DNA of 64,000 bases from Nonomuraea montanisoli. GTDB taxonomy: Bacteria; Actinomycetota; Actinomycetes; Streptosporangiales; Streptosporangiaceae. The stretch lies in assembly GCF_013363975.1 (NCBI RefSeq), contig NZ_JABWGN010000012.1:93423-157422 (forward strand), read 5' to 3'. The translations under genes and the position numbers were made by a program. A model generated the notes under the pieces. The model was given only the letters and a program-made list of their open reading frames with translations. It had not been told where the DNA came from and made no database searches. Numbering within the stretch: the first letter of the stretch is position 1; each line of letters starts with the position of its first letter. Positions 33,403-41,894 of this stretch are shown one piece after another.

Positions 33403-35010
33403 TCACCAGCCGAGCTGGTCGCCGAGCCGCAGGCGCAGCCACAGCACCAGACGCTCGTCCGGGTCGGAGAGGTCGAACCCGAAGATCTCCTGGGCGCGCA
33501 GCAGCCGGTACCGGACGGTGTTCGGGTGCACGGACAGCCGCTGGGAGGCGGCCGCGATATCGCTGTTGGCGTCCAGGTAGGCGAGGATGGTGGGGGCGTA
33601 GATGGTGCCGTGCTCCAGATCGTGGGCGCGCACCGCCGGCCCGAGCCTGCGGGGCGGCGCCTCGTGCGCGGCCAGGATCCGGGCCAGCGCGGACAGCGTC
33701 GCGCTCCCCCACACCTCGTCGATCGTGGCCACCTGGGACGGTTCCGGGTCGCCCGGCCGGTCGGTGAGCGCGCGCAGGACGAGGTCCGCGTCGGCGCGTG
33801 AGCTCGCGATCGCGTGCAACCCCTGGACGAGCGCGCCGATTCCGGCCTGGACGGGCACCCGCAGCGCGCCGTGGGCTCGCCGGGCGATGTCGGCGACGAG
33901 GTCGCGGTGCGCGTTCGGCGAAGGCCCGCTCGGCAGCAGCGCGTAGACCGTCCCGTCGATCAACGCGCAGCCGTGCCGGCCGTAGTGGGCCTCGCAGTGC
34001 AGGCTCACCAGGTCGGCGAGCCGGGTGGCCGCGTGTGCCGCGAGGACGTCGTCGGCGTCGCGGGAGGCGACGGCGAACGCGGCCACCATGACGGGCAGGT
34101 TCGGGTCCAGGCCGAGCTGGGGGGCCACCGTGGCGGCGCCGCTCGGGTCGGCGAGCAGCCGCCGCAGGAGGTCGGCGCGCCTGCGCCGGACGGCGTCGAC
34201 CGCGGTACGGGCCGCGAGCAGGTGCAGCGAGACGGTGTCCACCACGTCGGCAAGAGTCTGTTCCGCGGCGGAGTCCAGGCAGTCCTCGGTGTCGACGACC
34301 CAGATCGAGCCCAGCAGCTCGCCTCCCGCGCGGACCGCGACACCGAGCCGGGGAAGACCGCCGCCGACGGCCGGGAACCGGCAGGTGCGCGCCGCTCGGG
34401 CGAGCGCGCGGTACTGCTCGTCGTATTCCGGGCCGTCGGGCACCTGAAGGCCGAGGATGCCCTGGCGGCGGCCCTCGTCGATGGCCTGGCCGGGCAACGT
34501 CGAGTACGCGAGGATGCGCCGGTGCGGATCCTCGATCACGGTGGCGCCTCCCGCCATCCCCGCGATCGCGTTGGCCAGGGCGAACAGGTCACCGACGGCG
34601 GGGGCGCCCCCGGCCTGCGCGAAACGCACCGGGGAGGCGAGGGCCGAGGAGATCATGGCGTCCAGATGGTGCCAGGCTACGGCCTCGTCGGCGGCGAGCA
34701 GCACGACGCCGGACCGCCGCGCGGCTTCCACCAGCTCGGTGACCGGCTCGCCGAAACTCTTCACCACCAGGCAGGCGTACCCGGCCTCGGCCGCCGACGC
34801 GAGGAGCTCCATCGCCTGCGCCTCGGCCGTCCCCACGCCGACGGCGAGCAGGATCGCGTCCCTGACGGGTGGAAGCGGGGCTCGCCGCTCGAAGATGAGC
34901 ACGCCCGAGACCGGCACCGGCCTCTCCGGCAGGACGGACAACGGCCGTAGCAGCGAAGAGCCCAGGACTTCGAGGACCTGTCCGAGATCGGGCACCTCAG
35001 GATCAAGCAC
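33403..35010 (-). CDS. PucR-family transcriptional regulator
   Basis: A 535-residue protein with the PucR-type N-terminal domain (VSGVLIFERRAPLPPVRDAI), a central GGDEF-like CdaR domain and a C-terminal helix-turn-helix (ILAYLDANSDIAAASQRLSV, HPNTVRYRLLRAQEIFGFDL). Such regulators sense metabolites of purine, amino acid or sugar-acid breakdown. It is divergent from a GNAT-like/enolase-superfamily/serine hydrolase operon across 94 bases and is the likely regulator of that operon. Confidence 0.93.
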   Translation of the reverse strand: MLDPEVPDLGQVLEVLGSSLLRPLSVLPERPVPVSGVLIFERRAPLPPVRDAILLAVGVGTAEAQAMELLASAAEAGYACLVVKSFGEPVTELVEAARRSGVVLLAADEAVAWHHLDAMISSALASPVRFAQAGGAPAVGDLFALANAIAGMAGGATVIEDPHRRILAYSTLPGQAIDEGRRQGILGLQVPDGPEYDEQYRALARAARTCRFPAVGGGLPRLGVAVRAGGELLGSIWVVDTEDCLDSAAEQTLADVVDTVSLHLLAARTAVDAVRRRRADLLRRLLADPSGAATVAPQLGLDPNLPVMVAAFAVASRDADDVLAAHAATRLADLVSLHCEAHYGRHGCALIDGTVYALLPSGPSPNAHRDLVADIARRAHGALRVPVQAGIGALVQGLHAIASSRADADLVLRALTDRPGDPEPSQVATIDEVWGSATLSALARILAAHEAPPRRLGPAVRAHDLEHGTIYAPTILAYLDANSDIAAASQRLSVHPNTVRYRLLRAQEIFGFDLSDPDERLVLWLRLRLGDQLGW

Positions 35011-35104
35011 TTCTCACCTCTTTGGCCGGACGCACAAAGCATGCGCGGAATCTCTGGACGGGCACCGCAAGGCACCCCGCCAGTACGGACGCGACGCTGT
35101 CAGC

Positions 35105-35971
35105 ATGCGCATTCCAGCAAGCGTGCAGCGGGCAGCCCCGGCGACCGTACCCGTCTCCCCCCAGGCGAGCGCAACCGAGACCGCCACGCGCGCCGCGACC
35201 CGTGCGGGCGTCCGGATCCACCTGGCCGAGGACCTCCCCACGCTCGAAACGGTGTCGCGATTCCTCGCCGGTGTGTGGCAGACGCCCGCGTCCCGGCCGC
35301 CGTTCACGCCCGACGTGCTGCGGGCCTTCGCGCACACCGGAGGCGCCGTGCACTACGCGAGCGACGGGCACGGCGTCGCCGCCGCGTCCGTCCTGCTGTT
35401 CTGCTCGCCTGCCTCCCGTGCCGTCTACTCGATGATCGCAGCCGCCGGCACCAGCGATCGCGGAGTCGGGTTCGCCCTCAAGCAGGCGCAGCGGGCCTGG
35501 GCGCTCGAACGTGGCGCGGCCCGCATGATCTGGACCTTCGACCCCCTGGTGAGCCGCAACGCCCGCTTCAACCTCGCCAAGCTCGGCGCGACCGCCACCG
35601 AGTACACCGTGGACTTCTACGGCCCGATCGACGACGTCATCAACGGGCACGACGAGACCGACCGGCTCACCGCCGTCTGGCCGCTGTCCGATCCGCGTCC
35701 CGCCCACCTGGCCGGACTCGATCTCGGGAGCGTGGAACTCGACCCCCGGCTCGCGCCGGACGGAGAGCCGTTCAGCGCACGTGACGAGAGCGGGCACTGG
35801 TGCCGGGTCCCACACGACATCGTCACCACGCGCCGCCAGGACCGGCGGCTCGCCGCCGAGTGGCGGACGGCCGTACGCGAGGTCCTGCTCCCGGTCTTCG
35901 AGGCGGGCTTCACCGCGACCGGATTCAGCACGTCCGGCTGGTACCGCCTGACCGGGAAGGAACAGGCGTGA
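35105..35971 (+). CDS. GNAT-like acyltransferase paired with enolase-superfamily gene
   Basis: A 288-residue protein with the pattern of the predicted acyltransferases related to COG3375 (VSRFLAGVWQTP, SMIAAAGTSDRGVGFALKQAQRAWAL, IWTFDPLVSRNARFNLAKLG, YGPIDDVINGHDETDRL). This family is typically encoded beside o-succinylbenzoate synthase/N-acylamino acid racemase-like enzymes, as it is here: its stop overlaps the next GTG start. It may acylate an amino acid (for example succinylate it) before racemisation. The start is uncertain: ATG 35105 has no clear ribosome binding site, and GTG 35123 is an alternative. Confidence 0.8.
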   Translation: MRIPASVQRAAPATVPVSPQASATETATRAATRAGVRIHLAEDLPTLETVSRFLAGVWQTPASRPPFTPDVLRAFAHTGGAVHYASDGHGVAAASVLLFCSPASRAVYSMIAAAGTSDRGVGFALKQAQRAWALERGAARMIWTFDPLVSRNARFNLAKLGATATEYTVDFYGPIDDVINGHDETDRLTAVWPLSDPRPAHLAGLDLGSVELDPRLAPDGEPFSARDESGHWCRVPHDIVTTRRQDRRLAAEWRTAVREVLLPVFEAGFTATGFSTSGWYRLTGKEQA

Positions 35972-37089
35972 AGATCGAGCTCATCGAACTCGTCGAGATC
36001 CGCCTTCCCCTCGTCCGCCCGTTCCGGACCTCGTGCGGGACCGACACCGAACGGCACACTCTGCTGCTGCGCGTGGTGACGGACGCCGCCGAAGGCTGGG
36101 CCGAGTTCGGCGGCGACCCCGGACCGGTGTACAGCCCGGAGTTCGCCGCCGGCGCCGAACGCGTCCTCGCGGATCACCTCGTGCCGAGGGTCACCGCGCT
36201 GCACCGGCCGAGCGCCGCCCGAATCGCCGCCGCGACGTCCCCGGTCAAGGGCCACCCCATGGCCAAGGCCCTGCTCGAGACGGCGATCCTCGACGCCGAG
36301 TGCCGCGCGCACGCGATGCCGCTCGCCACCTACCTCGGCGCGGTGCGCGACCGCGTCGCCGCCGGGGTGTCCGTGGGGATCCCGGACACGATCACGGACC
36401 TGCTGGAATCCGTCTCCGCCTACCTGGAGCAGGGATACGTCCGGATCAAACTCAAGATCGAACCGGGCTGGGACATCGAGCCCGTCCGCGCGGTCCGCCG
36501 CGAGTTCGGCGACGCGCTGGCGCTGCAGGTCGACGCGAACACCGCCTACTCGCTCACCGACGCCGAGCACCTGCGCGGGCTCGACGAGTTCGGACTCGTC
36601 CAGATCGAGCAACCGCTCCACGAGGACGACCTGCGCGGCCACATCGAGCTCGCCAAGGTGCTGCGCACGCCGATCTGCCTCGACGAATCGATCCGCTCCG
36701 CGCGCGACGCCGCCACCGCGATCGCCCTGGGCGCCTGCCGCGTCGTCAACATCAAGCCCAGCCGGGTCGGAGGCTACCTGGAGGCCCGGCGGATCCACGA
36801 CGTCTGCGCGGCGCACGGGATACCCGTCTGGTGCGGCGGGATGCTCGAGACCGGGATCGGCCGCGCGCAGAACCTCGCCCTCGCCGCACTTCCCGGCTTC
36901 GTGCTGCCGAGCGACATCTCGGCCTCCAGCCGCTACTACGCCGAGGACCTCACCGACCCGTTCCAGCTCGACGACGGCTGCCTGTCCGTTCCGGACGGTC
37001 CGGGCAGCGGCGTGACCGTGCGTCCCGCGGCGCTCGGCCGATACGCCGTCTCGACGCGGAGGCTGTACGAGCGAGGCTCGGCGCGGTAG
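35968..37089 (+). CDS. Enolase-superfamily N-acylamino acid racemase/OSBS-like enzyme
   Basis: A 373-residue member of the muconate-lactonising subgroup. All catalytic residues can be counted: lysines K161 and K163 in the KxK motif (RIKLKI), metal ligands D189 (VDAN), E214 (QIEQP) and D239 (CLDES), and the lysine K263 opposite (NIKPSR). This set is shared by o-succinylbenzoate synthases and N-succinylamino-acid racemases. No other menaquinone genes are near, and the overlapping GNAT-like gene favours the racemase role: together they could convert D- to L-amino acids through an N-succinyl form, with the downstream serine hydrolase supplying D-amino acids. That pathway is inference. Confidence 0.9.
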   Translation: MKIELIELVEIRLPLVRPFRTSCGTDTERHTLLLRVVTDAAEGWAEFGGDPGPVYSPEFAAGAERVLADHLVPRVTALHRPSAARIAAATSPVKGHPMAKALLETAILDAECRAHAMPLATYLGAVRDRVAAGVSVGIPDTITDLLESVSAYLEQGYVRIKLKIEPGWDIEPVRAVRREFGDALALQVDANTAYSLTDAEHLRGLDEFGLVQIEQPLHEDDLRGHIELAKVLRTPICLDESIRSARDAATAIALGACRVVNIKPSRVGGYLEARRIHDVCAAHGIPVWCGGMLETGIGRAQNLALAALPGFVLPSDISASSRYYAEDLTDPFQLDDGCLSVPDGPGSGVTVRPAALGRYAVSTRRLYERGSAR

Positions 37090-37138
37090 CGGCCGCGCTC
37101 CCGAGCACGAGGCGAAACCCATGGTGAAAGGAGACATC

Positions 37139-38248
37139 ATGCGAGGTAGGACGAGTGTTGTCATGGCCTTGACGGTCACGGCCTCTCTGCTTGCGGGGCC
37201 CGCCGCGTCGGCCGCGGCACCACCGTGTGACACCAGGCCCATCCAGACGGCGCTGAAGGCGCTGGCGAAGGTCGGCGCGGGGATCGCCGTGACGGTGAAG
37301 AGCCCGCGCTGCGGCGTCTGGAACGGCGGCGTCGGCCTCGCCGACCGCAGGACGGGCCGCAAGGTCACCGGCGACGAGCACAGCCGGATCGGCAGCGACA
37401 CCAAGACCTGGACGGCCACGGTCGTGCTCCAGCTCGTCGGCGAAGGCAGGATCAGTCTCGACGAGACCGTCGACCACTATCTGCCCGGTCTCATCCGCAC
37501 CAGGCTCTACGACGGCCGCAAGATCACTGTCCGGCAGCTCCTGCAGCACACCAGTGGCCTGCCCGACTATCTGGACGCGCCGTTCTGGGACGACGAGGAG
37601 GCGCACCGCTGGGATCACATCGAGCCCCTGCAGACGGTGCAGCAGGCGCTGACGCTCCCCCGCCCCGACCGGACCGCGTCGGGTTTCGCCTACGCCAACA
37701 CCAACTACAACCTGGCCGGACTGATCGTCACGAAGGTCACCGGCCGCGGCATCGGCACCGAGATCACCCAGCGGATCATCGAGCGGCTCGGACTGCGCGA
37801 GACCTCCTGGCCCGGCGACCAGACCACGATCCCCAAGCCGGACCTGCGGGGTTACGTGAAGAAGCGCGGGACCCTGGTGGACATGACGGAGTGGAACACC
37901 TCCGAGGCCGACGCGTCCGGCGAGCTGATCTCCACCGGCGCCGACGCGACCGCCTTCTGGACCGCGCTGCTGACCGGGAAGCTGCTGGCCCCGGCCCAGC
38001 TCGCCGACATGAAACAGACCATCCTGGACGACTACGGCAAGGACTACGGCCTGGGAGTCGAGGGCTACCGGCCCGCCCCCGGCCTCGTCGCCTGGGGACA
38101 CAGCGGCAGCATGGCCAGCGGCCACAAGTTCAGGAACGCCGTCACCGACGACGGGCAACGGGCCGTGACGCTGCTGATCGGCACGGACACCTTCGACTCG
38201 GACGACGTCGACTCCATCATCGGCGATCTCATCCGCGACCTCCGCTGA
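37139..38248 (+). CDS. Secreted serine beta-lactamase/D-Ala carboxypeptidase-like hydrolase
   Basis: A 369-residue exported protein. The signal peptide is MRGRTSVVMALTVTASLLAG with a cut after ASA. The penicillin-recognising enzyme motifs are SDTK (nucleophile S86, K89), YANTNY (tyrosine base) and GHSG in place of KTG. This is the class C beta-lactamase/D-aminopeptidase/DD-peptidase group. It follows the racemase-like gene by 49 bases on the same strand with its own AAAGGAG box. A DD-peptidase or D-amino acid-releasing activity would fit the neighbouring PucR/acyltransferase/racemase set, but an esterase role cannot be excluded. Confidence 0.9.
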   Translation: MRGRTSVVMALTVTASLLAGPAASAAAPPCDTRPIQTALKALAKVGAGIAVTVKSPRCGVWNGGVGLADRRTGRKVTGDEHSRIGSDTKTWTATVVLQLVGEGRISLDETVDHYLPGLIRTRLYDGRKITVRQLLQHTSGLPDYLDAPFWDDEEAHRWDHIEPLQTVQQALTLPRPDRTASGFAYANTNYNLAGLIVTKVTGRGIGTEITQRIIERLGLRETSWPGDQTTIPKPDLRGYVKKRGTLVDMTEWNTSEADASGELISTGADATAFWTALLTGKLLAPAQLADMKQTILDDYGKDYGLGVEGYRPAPGLVAWGHSGSMASGHKFRNAVTDDGQRAVTLLIGTDTFDSDDVDSIIGDLIRDLR

Positions 38249-38282
38249 CCGGCCCCCTCCTGCCCCTGGCGTATCTCCACGG

Positions 38283-40709
38283 CTACCGGTGCGCGGTCAG
38301 GGTGTAGGCGCCCCGGGTGCAGCCGGTGATCCGCCAGCCGCCCGCCGCCTGCCGGACGGCGACGTCCGTGACTCCGGTCCCGCGAACGACCGGCCGGGCG
38401 CTGCCGGGGAACCAGACGTCGAGGCCGCACCCGCTGCCGTCGCCCTGGACCGTGAGGCTCGCCTGGTCCGACGTGAGGCCGGTCAGGCGGCCGGGGGCGG
38501 AGCGGGGGTAGGGACGCGAGAGCTCGGCGACGTACGCGTGGGCCGGAGGCAGGTCCTTCCCGGTGGCACAGTCCTCGATCATGAGGTTGCCGCCCGTCGT
38601 GGCCTCGGCTCCGGCGTGGGCGTCGCCGCAGGACTGCTTCCAGACCCAGAACGCGCCGCCGATGCGGTGCCGATCCTCCTGGTCGGTGTATCGCGTGATC
38701 GGGGCCGAGGCGGGGTCGCCGAACCAGCCCCACTCTCCCGACCAGAGCCCGGCGCCGTAGTACGCCGCCGCCCGGCTCGCCAGGTCGAAACCGCGCTCGA
38801 TGCTCGTGACGGTGAGGCCGGTGCCCTGGTCGATGGTGATCGACTCGTTGTAGAGGTGGGGGGCGAAGACGATCAGCCGGTCGTCGGTGAAGTCCTTGGG
38901 CACCGAGACCTCGAAGCCGAGGCCCGACCAGAGCACGGACGGTTCGAAGAAGATCAGGTGCGGGAAGCCGCGCTGCTCGCCCGCCCTGATGGCCTTGATC
39001 GCCCGGTCGTAGTAGCGGCCGAGCAGGACGCCGGAGGTGATCGGCGGGGCCTCGCCGAAGCCGGGCTCGTTCAGCAGGTCGTATCCGGCCACCATCGGCT
39101 CGTTCGCGAACCGCTCCGCCAGCATGCCCCAGGCGGCGACCAGGCGGGTCTGGATGCCGTCCCTGTCCTGGTAGAGGTTGGTGAAGGCGCGGGCGACGGC
39201 CGGAGAGATGTCGCGTCCGGTGAACTCGCACCTGGGGGCGCCGTCGAAGCGGTCGGCCCAGGTGGGTGCGCCGTCCCAGCCGTGCATCGGGGAGCCGTTG
39301 TCGCAGACGGTGCCGGGGGCGGCGTGGACGCCCTTGCCCCAGGCGTCCTGGTGCATGTCGATGACCGTGCGCAGGCCGTGCTTGGCCGCGGTCTCGACGG
39401 CCCAGGAGATCCTGTCGAGGTAGGACCGGTCGTACTGGCCGGGCTGGGGCTCCAGGGCTGACCAGGACAGGGCGAGGCGGATGACGTTGAAGCCCAGGTG
39501 CTCCATGCCGGCGAAGTCGGCCTCGGTGAGCGGCCGCGTCACCGCCTTGTCCGGAAATTTCTGGAAGTAGTCTTCGAGCTGGTTGACGTTCACGCCGCGC
39601 AGCAGCACCTCGTTGCCGTCGGCGTCGACGATCCTGCGGTCGGCCGAGAGCGTCAGGCCCTTGGTGCGCGCTGGCGGCGCGGTGGTGGTGCCGGGCTGCA
39701 GGAGCGGTACGGCGAGTGCCGCCGCGGCCACGACGGCCGCCATCGGTAACCGCGCGGAGAAGGCGGCGCCCCTGCGCGCCGGGAGCAGGGCGGTTCTCGG
39801 CGCCGGGAGAAGGGCTGTTCTCAGCGCGGGGAGGAGGGCGACGAGGGCAGTCGTCGCGAGGGCGAGGAGGGCGCCGAGGGAGAGCGCGGGGGCGAGGCGG
39901 AGCATGATGGCGGGCGCCCAGAACGTGTCGCCGCCCGCCAGGTCGCCGGGGAGCCCGACGGCCACCTGGGCCAGGCCCAGCACCGCGGCCGCTCCGAGCG
40001 CGGAGATCCCGGCCACGATGGCCGGCGGCGCGGTGGTGGCACTGAGCCAGCGGTTCAGCGCCCAGGTCGCCACGCCCAGCAGGGCGACGGCGGCGAGGCA
40101 GCCCAGCGGTCCCGCCTCGGGCGCCGGAGCCAGCGGGGAGTCGCCGATGGCGTACCCGATGGGCGAGCCGCCCCACCACACGCCGCCGGCCAGCGCGCCC
40201 AGGACCACGGCCACGCCCGCCGCCACCCACCCCGGCCCTGACGCCGGCGGGAACGACGCCTCCCGCGTGGGGCGGCGGCGCAGGAGCTGGGCGAGCCAGG
40301 CGGCCGCCAGGACCGGCAGGCCGAAGACCGCCGCCTTGACGCCGGTGAAGCCGGTCGACCACGCCAGGTAGACCACATCGCCGAAGGCCATCACCAGCGA
40401 CATCACCAGCTTGGCCGCCATCGCCGACCACACCACCGCGCCCCACACCAGCAGTGCCGTGCGCAGCGGGGCATGCCCGCGCGCGACCACCCACGCCAGC
40501 ACCCCGGCTCCCGCCAGCAGCAGGGGCACGTAGACGGTCAGCGCGGCCACCTGCCAGAGCCCGGCGACGGGTAGCAGGTCGGCGCCCGTCCACGTGTACG
40601 GCGCGGCCAGCCCCGACGGGTCGAACACCGCTCCCAGCACGATGACGGCGGCCAGCACCACGACGGAGATCGGCGACAGCCAGCGGTTTCTCATGGTGTC
40701 GGCGACCAT
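38283..40709 (-). CDS. Multi-pass membrane protein fused to endoglycoceramidase-like GH5 domain
   Basis: An 808-residue protein in two parts. Residues 1 to about 345 contain about ten hydrophobic segments with no recognisable transporter motif. Residues from about 355 on form a GH5-type glycosidase of the endoglycoceramidase group: VDADGNEVLLRGVNVNQ, then the acid/base glutamate in YDLLNEPGFG (near 548) and the nucleophile in GLWSGEWGWFG (near 659). A C-terminal beta domain follows (from about 725). Three near-copies of ALLPAxRT sit between the parts. The catalytic part should face outside. ATG 40709 and ATG 40694 are both possible. Known endoglycoceramidases are simply secreted, so this membrane fusion is unusual. 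The natural target may be a glycolipid or another beta-glycoside. Confidence 0.85.
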   Translation of the reverse strand: MVADTMRNRWLSPISVVVLAAVIVLGAVFDPSGLAAPYTWTGADLLPVAGLWQVAALTVYVPLLLAGAGVLAWVVARGHAPLRTALLVWGAVVWSAMAAKLVMSLVMAFGDVVYLAWSTGFTGVKAAVFGLPVLAAAWLAQLLRRRPTREASFPPASGPGWVAAGVAVVLGALAGGVWWGGSPIGYAIGDSPLAPAPEAGPLGCLAAVALLGVATWALNRWLSATTAPPAIVAGISALGAAAVLGLAQVAVGLPGDLAGGDTFWAPAIMLRLAPALSLGALLALATTALVALLPALRTALLPAPRTALLPARRGAAFSARLPMAAVVAAAALAVPLLQPGTTTAPPARTKGLTLSADRRIVDADGNEVLLRGVNVNQLEDYFQKFPDKAVTRPLTEADFAGMEHLGFNVIRLALSWSALEPQPGQYDRSYLDRISWAVETAAKHGLRTVIDMHQDAWGKGVHAAPGTVCDNGSPMHGWDGAPTWADRFDGAPRCEFTGRDISPAVARAFTNLYQDRDGIQTRLVAAWGMLAERFANEPMVAGYDLLNEPGFGEAPPITSGVLLGRYYDRAIKAIRAGEQRGFPHLIFFEPSVLWSGLGFEVSVPKDFTDDRLIVFAPHLYNESITIDQGTGLTVTSIERGFDLASRAAAYYGAGLWSGEWGWFGDPASAPITRYTDQEDRHRIGGAFWVWKQSCGDAHAGAEATTGGNLMIEDCATGKDLPPAHAYVAELSRPYPRSAPGRLTGLTSDQASLTVQGDGSGCGLDVWFPGSARPVVRGTGVTDVAVRQAAGGWRITGCTRGAYTLTAHR
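39777..39848. repeat. Three 24-bp repeats in the membrane-GH5 linker
   Basis: Copies at 39777-39800, 39801-39824 and 39825-39848 (the last more diverged) encode three near-copies of the octapeptide ALLPAPRT on the minus strand. The period is eight codons, so the number of copies can change without breaking the frame. Confidence 0.7.
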
Positions 40710-40711
40710 AC

Positions 40712-40726
40712 ATGAGCATTGCTCAT
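40712..40726. promoter_or_regulatory. 15-bp palindrome ATGAGCA-T-TGCTCAT at the GH5 gene start
   Basis: This perfect dyad has the TGAGCA/TGCTCA arms seen at many TetR-family sites. It lies two bases before the upstream ATG of the membrane-GH5 gene, and overlaps the region where transcription would start after a possible -10 box AATTAT (minus strand). No regulator gene is adjacent, so it should be read by a protein encoded elsewhere. Confidence 0.55.
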
Positions 40727-40886
40727 AATTGAAGAGCCGGATCCACAGCAGGTCTCCCGGTGGCGGCGTGCCGCCCCGGACCGCGGCCGTGGCCCCGGCC
40801 GATCGACCTGGGGCCGGCCGTTCGCCTCGTGACCTCGCGCAGCGGAGACGGGACAGGACACCACGGGACGTGCGTTCACTCCGCGA

Positions 40887-41894
40887 TCAGGCGTCCGACG
40901 GCCGCGACAGCGTGACGCGGGCGGCCCTGACCTCCTTCGTCCGCGCGAGCCTGCCCCGGATGACGAGCGCCATCCCGGCCAGCGTGAGCCCCATGCCGGC
41001 GATCTGCATCGGCGCGGGCGCGCCGGCGAGCTGCAACAGCGCCGAGCTGACCCCCACCAGCGGCGGTACGGCGAGGCCGAGCAGCGCGGAGTAGGACGGC
41101 CCGCCGGTCAGCAGGATGCGGTGCTGCAGGAGGTAGGCGGGCACGTAGACCACGATGCCGAGCAGGGCGAGCATGCCCAGAGCCGCCCAGCCGACCCGCT
41201 CGCCCGCCGCGACGTCCGCCGCCGCCCACGCGGCGAGCGGGATCGTCCCCACCGCGAAGATCGGCAGGATGCGTGGCGCCATCGCCCCCTGGTAGCCGCG
41301 GTTCGTCCTGCTGAAGTACAGGCCGTAGAAGGCCATGGAGAACATCGCCGCGAGCGCGACCAGCGACCCGAGCGCGACGTCGTCGCCGAACGTCCCGGCC
41401 AGCCGGGGGATCGTGTAGAGCGCGGCGCCGGCGACCGCGATCACCGTTCCGGCGATGGTGCGCGGCGCGGGCCACGTGCGCAGCAGGACGCTCTCGGCGA
41501 TCAGGACCACGGCCGGGGTGAGCGAGAGGGCCAGCGCGGGCAGCGCCGGCCCGGCCAGGCTGATCGCGACGGTCGAGAGCACCGTGTACGCGGTGACGCC
41601 CGTCAGCGCGAGCAGCACGACCTGCCACCACCGGTACCTCGCGCCCTTCGCGTCCTTCGTGTCCTTCGCGTCCTTCGTGTCCTTCGCGTCCTGGGTGGGC
41701 GGGGCGGTCCCGGCGGGCGACCACCAGGTGAGCGCCAGCAGGCCCAGGACGGTGAAACCGGTGCGGCCGGCCGACACGATCGCGGTGCTCGCGTCGCGCA
41801 GCGAAGCCTGCACGATCAGCCACGTCGAGGCCAGCAGGACGACCAGCGCGGCGGACTGCCAGATCAACCTTCCTCTGCCGTCGGGCCCGTTCAC
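40887..41894 (-). CDS. EamA/DMT-superfamily transporter
   Basis: A 335-residue membrane protein with about ten transmembrane segments in the two-repeat arrangement of the EamA family (SLTPAVVLIAESVLLR ends the first repeat; LGLAVPPLVGVSSALLQL lies in the second). Such proteins export or import small metabolites. The GTG start at 41894 overlaps the glycosyltransferase stop (GTGA). Between the third and fourth hydrophobic segments it carries DAKDTKDAKDTKDAKG, encoded by a 9-bp tandem repeat, an unusual charged loop. The substrate is unknown. Confidence 0.88.
   Translation of the reverse strand: MNGPDGRGRLIWQSAALVVLLASTWLIVQASLRDASTAIVSAGRTGFTVLGLLALTWWSPAGTAPPTQDAKDTKDAKDTKDAKGARYRWWQVVLLALTGVTAYTVLSTVAISLAGPALPALALSLTPAVVLIAESVLLRTWPAPRTIAGTVIAVAGAALYTIPRLAGTFGDDVALGSLVALAAMFSMAFYGLYFSRTNRGYQGAMAPRILPIFAVGTIPLAAWAAADVAAGERVGWAALGMLALLGIVVYVPAYLLQHRILLTGGPSYSALLGLAVPPLVGVSSALLQLAGAPAPMQIAGMGLTLAGMALVIRGRLARTKEVRAARVTLSRPSDA
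41646..41690. repeat. Five 9-bp tandem repeats in the transporter gene
   Basis: CTTCGCGTC and CTTCGTGTC alternate five times without interruption. On the coding (minus) strand this gives repeated DAK/DTK tripeptides in a loop of the EamA transporter. The number of copies could vary between strains without a frameshift. Confidence 0.85.

Noticed and set aside
41646..41690. Short tandem repeats considered as a CRISPR-like array
   Set aside because: Units are contiguous 9-bp coding repeats without spacers; no cas genes exist in the window.
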